Source: Flavobacteriaceae bacterium UBA7446 (lineage in GTDB: Bacteria > Bacteroidota > Bacteroidia > Flavobacteriales > Flavobacteriaceae). Taken from it: a stretch of DNA of 6,996 bases. Shown here in pieces: positions 5,765 to 6,996 of this stretch. The stretch lies in NCBI GenBank assembly GCA_002478685.1, contig DLPY01000023.1, positions 1 to 6,996 of the forward strand, read 5' to 3'. The first letter of the stretch is position 1; every line of letters starts with the position of its first letter. Under the pieces are notes generated by a model that was not told the origin of the DNA, ran no database searches, and saw only the letters and a list, made by a program, of their open reading frames with translations. The translations under genes and the position numbers were made by a program.

Positions 5765-6794
5765 TAACATTTTAATTACAGGTGGGGCAGGTTTTATAGG
5801 CTCCCATGTTGTTAAGTGCTTTGTTACTGATGAACGGTATCACATCTTTAATTTAGATAAGCTCACCTATGCAGGGAATTTAAACAACCTTTCCGATATA
5901 GCAGACAAGGAAAACTACACCTTTATTCATGGCGACATAACCGATGCGGTATTTATCCAACGTCTTTTTGATACACATGCTTTTGATTGTGTTGTTCATT
6001 TGGCTGCAGAGTCACATGTAGACCGTTCGATTACCGACCCTTTTGTGTTTGCTAAAACGAATATTTTAGGCACCCTTAACTTGTTACATAGCTTTAAGCG
6101 CACGCATAAAGAGGGGGGTCGTTTTTATCATATAAGTACCGATGAAGTATACGGATCGCTTGGAGACACAGGACTTTTTACGGAAACCTCACCTTATCAG
6201 CCCAACTCTCCTTATGCGGCTTCAAAAGCAAGTTCTGATCACTTTGTTCGCGCCTATGCCGAAACCTACAAGCTACCGGTGATTATATCGAATTGTTCCA
6301 ACAATTACGGGCCAAATCAGTTCCCTGAAAAATTCATTCCCGTCTGTATTCAAGCGATAGTGAATAATAACGAAATTCCCGTCTACGGAGACGGAAACTA
6401 TACGCGCGACTGGCTTTATGTAGAAGATCACGCGGCGGCAATTAAGACCATTTTGGAACAAGGAAAACAGGGCGAAACCTATAATATTGGCGGGCTTAAC
6501 GAATGGAAAAATATAGATTTGGTCAAATTATTGATTCGGGAAACCGACAAAGCATTGGGCAGACCAGAAGGCGCATCATTACCACTGATAACGTTTGTTA
6601 AAGACCGTCCAGGACACGACAAAAGATATGCCATTGATAACGCTAAAATTGTGCGTGAACTGCAATGGAGGCCTGAACACACCTTTGAAAAAGGCATCGT
6701 CAAAACCATAGCGTGGTATTTGTCCAACCAAGCTTGGATAGATGCCATTCTAGACGGCTCGTATAGAAAAAACACGATTAAAAACAATTTATGA
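5754..6794 (+). CDS. rfbB: dTDP-glucose 4,6-dehydratase (RmlB)
   Basis: A 346-residue, full-length extended short-chain dehydrogenase that converts dTDP-glucose to dTDP-4-keto-6-deoxyglucose in the cytoplasm, the second step toward dTDP-L-rhamnose and other deoxysugars. Seen in order: the Rossmann NAD-binding loop GGAGFIG (10-16), HLAAESHVDRS (82-92), the active-site STDEVYG (128-134) with the dehydratase Thr-Asp-Glu triad at 129-131, catalytic Tyr154 and Lys158 (YAASK), SNCSNNYGPNQFPEKFIP (179-196), RDWLYVEDH (218-226) and DRPGHDKRYAID (284-295). The TDE triad separates it from UDP-glucose epimerases. The start is GTG at 5754, which places MKSSNILITGG where the family starts; the ATG at 5744 is out of frame. 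It overlaps the Wzz-like gene by 11 bases and rfbA by 4 (ATGA), so translation is probably coupled across all three. Confidence 0.96.
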   Translation: MKSSNILITGGAGFIGSHVVKCFVTDERYHIFNLDKLTYAGNLNNLSDIADKENYTFIHGDITDAVFIQRLFDTHAFDCVVHLAAESHVDRSITDPFVFAKTNILGTLNLLHSFKRTHKEGGRFYHISTDEVYGSLGDTGLFTETSPYQPNSPYAASKASSDHFVRAYAETYKLPVIISNCSNNYGPNQFPEKFIPVCIQAIVNNNEIPVYGDGNYTRDWLYVEDHAAAIKTILEQGKQGETYNIGGLNEWKNIDLVKLLIRETDKALGRPEGASLPLITFVKDRPGHDKRYAIDNAKIVRELQWRPEHTFEKGIVKTIAWYLSNQAWIDAILDGSYRKNTIKNNL

Positions 6795-6996
6795 AAGGAA
6801 TTATACTTGCAGGAGGCTCCGGAACACGGCTTCACCCGATTACGCTTTCGGTAAGCAAGCAGTTGATGCCCGTGTACGACAAACCCATGATTTATTATCC
6901 GTTGTCAACACTCATGAGCGCGGGTATTCGTGAGATTTTGATTATATCTACACCTAAAGACCTTCCTCTTTTTGAACGATTGTTAGGCGATGGATC
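6791..6996 (+). CDS. rfbA: Glucose-1-phosphate thymidylyltransferase (RmlA), 3'-truncated
   Basis: First 68 residues of the enzyme that joins glucose-1-phosphate and dTTP into dTDP-glucose, the substrate of the RmlB encoded just upstream. The N-terminal nucleotidyltransferase signature LAGGSGTRLHP (6-16) is present, followed by SKQLMPVYDKPMIYYPLSTL (22-41) with the conserved phosphate-contacting Lys23/Gln24 region, and AGIREILIIS (44-53). Family proteins are about 290 residues, so some three quarters lie beyond the right edge. The ATG at 6791 overlaps the rfbB stop (ATGA, 6791-6794), indicating translational coupling. The rfbB-rfbA order suggests that rfbC/rfbD or other deoxysugar genes could follow, but none is visible. 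Confidence 0.97.
   Translation, partial: MKGIILAGGSGTRLHPITLSVSKQLMPVYDKPMIYYPLSTLMSAGIREILIISTPKDLPLFERLLGDG

Noticed and set aside
6992..6996. Window ending in GGATC, resembling a GATC-type cloning junction
   Set aside because: A four-base site occurs often by chance, and the rfbA frame is intact up to the edge; no vector sequence is present.
1..6996. CRISPR arrays, tRNA/rRNA genes, insertion sequences, phage or defence genes
   Set aside because: No spaced direct repeats, cloverleaf-like sequence, transposase motifs or terminal inverted repeats were seen; genes fill almost the whole window.

Overview
This 7.0 kb window looks like a chromosomal segment of a member of the Bacteroidota, most likely a flavobacterium-like lineage. 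The reasons are: (i) the gene string phosphoglycerate kinase, DUF4837 lipoprotein, TatA, M23 peptidase, bacterial GH3 protein, which I recall as a Bacteroidota neighbourhood; (ii) no start codon has a Shine-Dalgarno sequence in front of it; (iii) the two best promoter candidates match the Bacteroidota -7 element TAnnTTTG. Base composition leans modestly to AT and genes are tightly packed, with no gene-free stretch longer than 90 bases.

Layout. Positions 1-1039 hold most of pgk (its N-terminal ~50 residues lie off the left edge), followed after 19 bases by a DUF4837 lipoprotein (1059-2030). tatA (2027-2203) runs on the opposite strand and meets the lipoprotein gene tail to tail: the two genes overlap by four bases at their stop codons, inside a perfect 10-bp inverted repeat that looks like a terminator for both directions. 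An 89-base divergent spacer (2204-2292) carries a -7-like element for each direction, both very close to the start codons. To the right, an inner-membrane-anchored M23 peptidase (2293-3165) and a GH3-family acyl-adenylating-type enzyme (3162-4661) are joined by an ATGA overlap.

A 53-base gap (4662-4714) with a possible promoter separates this from a second module: a Wzz/chain-length-determinant-like membrane protein (4715-5764), rfbB/rmlB dTDP-glucose 4,6-dehydratase (5754-6794, GTG start) and the beginning of rfbA/rmlA glucose-1-phosphate thymidylyltransferase (6791 onward, cut by the right edge). These overlap one another by 11 and 4 bases and look like the start of a surface-polysaccharide locus: RmlA makes dTDP-glucose, RmlB dehydrates it to the 4-keto-6-deoxy sugar on the way to dTDP-rhamnose or a related sugar, and the Wzz-like protein would act on polymer length or export.

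Nothing here is clearly a new defence or mobile system. The points most worth a second look are the stop-codon-centred bidirectional hairpin, the near-leaderless divergent promoter pair, the uncharacterised lipoprotein/peptidase/GH3 envelope neighbourhood, and the unusual N-terminus and slippery G5T8 tract in the Wzz-like gene.
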